Shown: one piece after another, positions 60,155-64,000 of the stretch | Layout of the letters: every line of letters starts with the position of its first letter | Numbering within the stretch: position 1 is the first letter of the stretch | Origin: Zygnema cylindricum | Lineage: Eukaryota > Streptophyta > Zygnematophyceae > Zygnematales > Zygnemataceae | Assembly (NCBI GenBank): GCA_037447655.1 | Contig: JBBHKE010001656.1 | Span: forward strand, 62,001-126,000 | Reading direction: 5' to 3' | Length of the DNA: 64,000 bases | The notes under the pieces: generated by a model | The model's database searches: none | Told to the model about the DNA's origin: nothing | Seen by the model: only the letters and a program-made list of their open reading frames with translations | Position numbers and translations under genes: made by a program

Positions 60155-61006
60155 AAAGGTTTTGTAAAACTGACTGTTTGCCATCCCGGCCTGTATATAC
60201 CTGTATTGTTAGCTTGTTTAAGTTTAGGACAGAATTTGTATCCATGACCTCTTTCACTACAATAAAAACATGCATTTTTTTATAGTCTATTTCCACCCTG
60301 ATTAAAGTGTCTGAACTGGGTAAACTGATTACTTGCTGATAAAATTGACCATTCTTCCCAAATTTTCAATTAAAAGCCTCTACTTGCTCAACATTGAGAA
60401 TATTAGATGTAGCTTCCTCCTCTAGTAAAATATTGATGGCTAAATGTAAAGTCCAGCTAGCTTTATCTTTTGTTTGAGCATGTCTAATGCTCCTTTCATA
60501 CTACGAGGGAGACCCCCCATGAGCAATGCTGCCGGTTGAAACTGAGGAAACACCCCACCGGCACAAGCATGTGCATCTACAAGGATACAAAATTTGTTAG
60601 AATATTCAGCCATTGTACCGCCAGTGTACTTATAGTCCCAAATTTTTCCAGCCAATAGAAGCTCTTCCTGAACATTAGCCTTTTCATAATCACTTTTAAG
60701 GGATTTCCAGATATCAATAGCTTTTTTCATTTTTATCCGAGACATAGCTAAGTCCTCAGATATACAAAATTTCAAAATAGAACGAGCCTGGGTATTTTTC
60801 TTAGACCATGACGGATGAGATTCATCCAGCGAACCATCCAATATATCCAAAAGATTGACATTCTCAAAATGTGTCTCCACCATATCCGCCCATTAAACAT
60901 ACTTATCCCCGGAAAAGATAGGAATTCTTGATGACAGGCCCATAACCTGCTGTTCTATAACCACCGGTGCAGGTGCAAGAGCAACAATTGTAGTAGAAGT
61001 AGACAT
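60155..61006 (-). pseudogene. gag: Copia gag, second copy, 3' truncated
   Basis: On the minus strand ATG at 61006-61004 opens MSTSTT-type gag. A stop (TAA near 60895) precedes WADMVETHFENVNLLDIL. The frame then runs cleanly from 60883 to 60440, through FCISEDLAMSRIKMKKAID, IWDYKYTGGTMAEY and LLMGGLPRSMKGALD. After a frameshift the zinc knuckle CFYCSERGHGYKFC appears at about 60229-60270, followed by YRPGWQ. Similarity ends at about 60155. It is the best preserved gag of this family in the window and shows that the stops in the 39.9-kb copy are secondary. Confidence 0.87.
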
Positions 61007-61650
61007 GATACACTCTCATAAGCTATCAAGAATCCTACCAAACAGCTTTTCTTAAATGCTCACCAATTCTTATACAAGCATCCAAACCTCACAAAACTTT
61101 ATCAAAATATAAAGTAGCATAAACACTGACAACTCCCAAAGTTTCAGCACAATTGACCGAACAACACTCAAGATATAATACTCACAAGTTTCCCAAAAAC
61201 TGTTTGCAGTGTTACTACTTGGAAGTCTGGAAACATAATATGTTCTGAGTCGTAAGTCTTATACTTGTGTTGAACTGGCAATGCCAGTGTACTTGGGAGG
61301 TACGTCAAACTACTAAGCTACCATTAATCTGTCAAGCTACCACTAAGCTATCACTAAGCTACCACTAAGCTATCACTAAACTACCACTGAGTTACCCACT
61401 AAGTTTACTATAATCGTATCTATCGCAGTTGCTCTATCTGTACAGAATCACATTAAGAATATCGGACGCTGCGTTGTCCGTACGGACCATATCAAATATA
61501 ATCGTGGTTGTGTTGTCCTGTCTGTGTTGCAGCTTCGCTGCTGCGCTGCTTTGCTGTTGCGCTGCTGCGCTGCTTTGCTTTATAGCACCTGCGTTGCTCT
61601 GTCTGTATAGTTGCTGCGCTGCTCTGAAAGCTTTCCAAAATACAACATAA
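61007..61650 (-). repeat. Copia LTR and leader, minus copy
   Basis: On the minus strand the LTR begins TGTTGTATTTTGGAAAGC (about 61647) and continues through GCTGC-rich repeats to a leader matching the other copies (AGACTTCCAAGTAGT, GGGAAACTTGTGAG, GCTGAAACTTTGGGAG). It is shorter than the LTR at 55639. The repeated GCAGC/GCGCTGC units correspond to the CAGCTG cluster of the other LTRs. Confidence 0.75.
61311..61402 (+). repeat. 11-bp tandem repeat (CTACCACTAAG type)
   Basis: About seven to eight units alternate between AAGCTACCACT and AAGCTATCACT inside the minus-strand copia LTR. The array is not present in the other LTR copies, so it expanded in this copy. Confidence 0.8.
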
Positions 61651-62459
61651 CAGTCAATACCAGTACGACAGTAAAAAAAAAAATCAATGAATTTAGCTTG
61701 TTTCCGTGTGCTAGTGTGAGGAAACGCTTATGCACGTTAGACAAGTTTTCGTTTTTCTTTTTATTATTATATTTTTTTGAATAATAATGTAAAATCATAC
61801 TTGTACATCTTCCCTTGTAGACGGAAAGTTCACCATTTGTCGTTGAACTATTTTTTTTTTGTTCTCTATTTCTATTGCAACTATTTATGAGACAAGGCTG
61901 AGCCAAAAAAAGCAATTGCCAACATAATGCGACTGTTTAGCAATGCTTAACACAATTGTGCCAAAAACAATGCGATTTTGTGTATGATAACCGAGAATGC
62001 ATAAACTACAAGATGATACCAAGGTCATGACTTTTACGAAAAGACAGAATGGTAGAAAGGCGCGGCAAACTGTGAAGGTCAAAACAATTCAAACGGAATG
62101 AAAGAAAGGTGTAGCAAACTTTGAAAGTGGGAGTATCACAAGATAATTTCGGTGGACTCGCATCCACCCTGGCGGAAGTCACATTGTAAAGGTGGTCGTC
62201 CATTACAGGAAAAGTGGGGCTATTCATTGGGCGTTGTACCTTTTAGCACAAATTCGTACCATTTTTTTTCTATCAGACATAACATGTTTACTGAAGATGT
62301 TTACTAGATACCTGTCAGGATACTCAAAGTGTATACGCGTAAAGCTAGGCAGTTGGATGTTTCACTTTTTCAGATCCGCCAAGCAATCTCAAATCATCCA
62401 GTGTGTGGATAGCCTCCGTGCAAGGGCACTTGCTTCACACTGGACGTGGACAGTTGTTA

Positions 62460-62545
62460 CACGTGAAAGAGGGAAAAAATATCCACGACGAATACGCAAT
62501 CTCACGTGAAAGAGGGGAAAATTATCCACGACGAACACGCAATCT
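62460..62545 (+). repeat. 43-bp tandem duplication
   Basis: Two adjacent 43-base units, each starting CACGTGAAAGAGGG and ending ACGCAATCT, with a few substitutions between them. Each begins with a CACGTG G-box core. Confidence 0.88.
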
Positions 62546-63459
62546 CGGGCCTACACGTCATACAGACCATGTGCATGCTGCCATGATAAACCATGTGCCT
62601 CTTGCCACGAGGGATGCTGGTCCACCAAAAGTATCCTCGCACCCTCCAACTAACATCCACTAATCTTCAAAGTTTGTCGCGCCTTTTTGCTATTCCATTT
62701 CGAAAGTTTGATTTCCATTTTCAAAATTAAAATTTGGTCGCAAACTTTTCATACGATCATCAATTACCGCCGCTGGTACAAAAATTACGTTCAAAATCTT
62801 CGTTTGAATAAATTTTCAAAAGTTGAATATTAACCTACATGGCAGAAACCAAAATGAGCCAACGCAGGTGAGAGGTTCTTTATTGGCCCGACATAATGGA
62901 ATACCGAACTAATATACCGTGCCAGAAGACGTGATCGTACGTTTAATTAGACAGCCTAATGGAAAAGAGGCCTAAGACATATAGGGATCGATCGCTCATT
63001 CATCATGGATATTCTTCTATTTTCCACGTGGACCCATTTTACACGTTTATTGTGTGCATACTACACACATTTGCCATACATTGAAGGGTTCGAGCAATTG
63101 CGTCTCGTATTTAAAAAAGAAAACATCTGACAATCAATGATTACGCCTATAATCTTGGAGAATCCAAAAAGACATCTGGTTAAGTTGTTTCCCCCCCAAA
63201 AAAAAGTACATGTTGTGAAATGGTACAAAACTATACGGCCATCAAAAAGAAACCTCACTTTTTCCTAATGGAAGTCTGACCTTAATGGAAGCGCAAAATT
63301 ACGTAATTGTTTTTCTCTGTCGTTTTCCCACAAAATCGGACCTGCAACGAGAAAATCTTACACCGTACGAAAATCGTTTGAAAACAAAGGACATTTTGTG
63401 TCACCTTGAAACTTGGAATGCACTCCGATTTGGGTTATAATCTTTTCAACCCACTTCCA

Positions 63460-63597
63460 CGTCATGCCCAATGCATCTTCAAATTGCTACTTAAATTGAC
63501 TTTGAAGTCGATTTTATTAAAGGTAATACGTCATGCCCAACACATCATCAAATTTATACTGAAATTGACTATTCAATCGATTTTATTTAAGGTAATA
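63460..63597 (+). repeat. 69-bp tandem duplication
   Basis: Two adjacent 69-base units, each starting CGTCATGCCCAA, containing AAATTGACT and TCGATTTTATT, and ending AAGGTAATA, with scattered differences. Confidence 0.85.
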
Positions 63598-64000
63598 GTT
63601 GAGAGACGAATAGGAAAACGTTGTCGCATGCGTGATACGTCTTTGAAATTTTTTGCTCGAGGGAGAGTGCACGCTATTTTTTTCCCTGCTCGTCACGCAC
63701 ATGTATTTAGAAAATGACTAGCATGTACAGAAAAAAATTGTAAGGGTCTTAGATCTCCATTTTCTTTCATGGGCCTTTTGCAAAAGTTTACATCTTCTTT
63801 GTCTTTCCCCCTCTTCACTCTAACGCTTTTCTCTCTTTCTTCTCTGAATGAAACGCAACAATAATGGTATGAAGTGAAAAAAAAAGAAATCGAGAAGCCA
63901 TGAAAGAAACATTTGGTACTAATTTATTTTATAGCATGACCAAGGAATGTCACAAAATTCTAAAAATAATGCCACAAAAAACTTAACATCTACAACCGGC

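Larger units (their letters stand above)
61651..64000. other. Unassigned right end of the window
   Basis: No protein family, RNA gene or mobile element was recognised on either strand. Open frames up to about 100 codons lack motifs. The region is moderately AT-rich and contains two short tandem duplications (listed separately). It may be unique host DNA. Confidence 0.4.

Noticed and set aside
63406-63717. Small protein of about 100 residues
   Set aside because: It overlaps the 69-bp tandem duplication, and its repeats follow the DNA duplication; no motif or other support.

Overview
This window looks like repeat-rich, gene-poor nuclear DNA from a eukaryote. Nearly every base that can be assigned belongs to a satellite array or to decayed retroelements. 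No intact host gene, rRNA gene, bacterial operon or CRISPR array is visible. The Ty1/copia organisation and a retroelement carrying a C5-cytosine DNA methyltransferase (DNMT) would fit a streptophyte (green alga or plant). Retroelement-borne DNMTs are published for charophyte algae and dinoflagellates. The organism cannot be fixed from this sequence alone.

Layout. 1-1180 (minus): a chimeric retroelement remnant in which a gag segment of the DNMT element (called element D here) reads in frame into a copia-type integrase. 1181-2220: unassigned. 2283-37591: a giant 40-bp satellite, about 880 monomers, with higher-order duplications and one inverted block at 34222-35083. 37592-56610: a copia cluster. 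Its main element has an LTR, gag, protease, integrase, RT and RNase H on the plus strand. The D element (40804-49970) is inserted between its gag and protease with a 4-bp target duplication. Downstream, copia fragments form an imperfect 1.2-kb inverted repeat, followed by another LTR and gag start. 56608-59150: a second block of the same satellite. 59150-59425 (minus): a tRNA-headed SINE-like element. 60155-61650 (minus): LTR and gag of a second copia copy. 61651-64000: unassigned, with two short tandem duplications.

How the parts relate. The copia cluster separates two blocks of one satellite family, so it probably entered the array. The D element then entered copia. D carries a long proline/serine-rich ORF, a capsid-like gag with CCHC-type knuckles, a retropepsin, and then a DNMT directly after the protease; no RT, RNase H or integrase is visible. 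Its repeats follow the order X-ORFs-B-X-B, the layout called split direct repeats in PAT/Ngaro-type tyrosine-recombinase elements. Here it occurs with a Ty3/gypsy-like protease and a short target duplication. All coding regions carry stops or frameshifts, so these are fossil copies. The most interesting items are the protease-DNMT polyprotein, the split-repeat architecture, the D-gag/copia fusion at the left edge, and the organisation of the 40-bp satellite.
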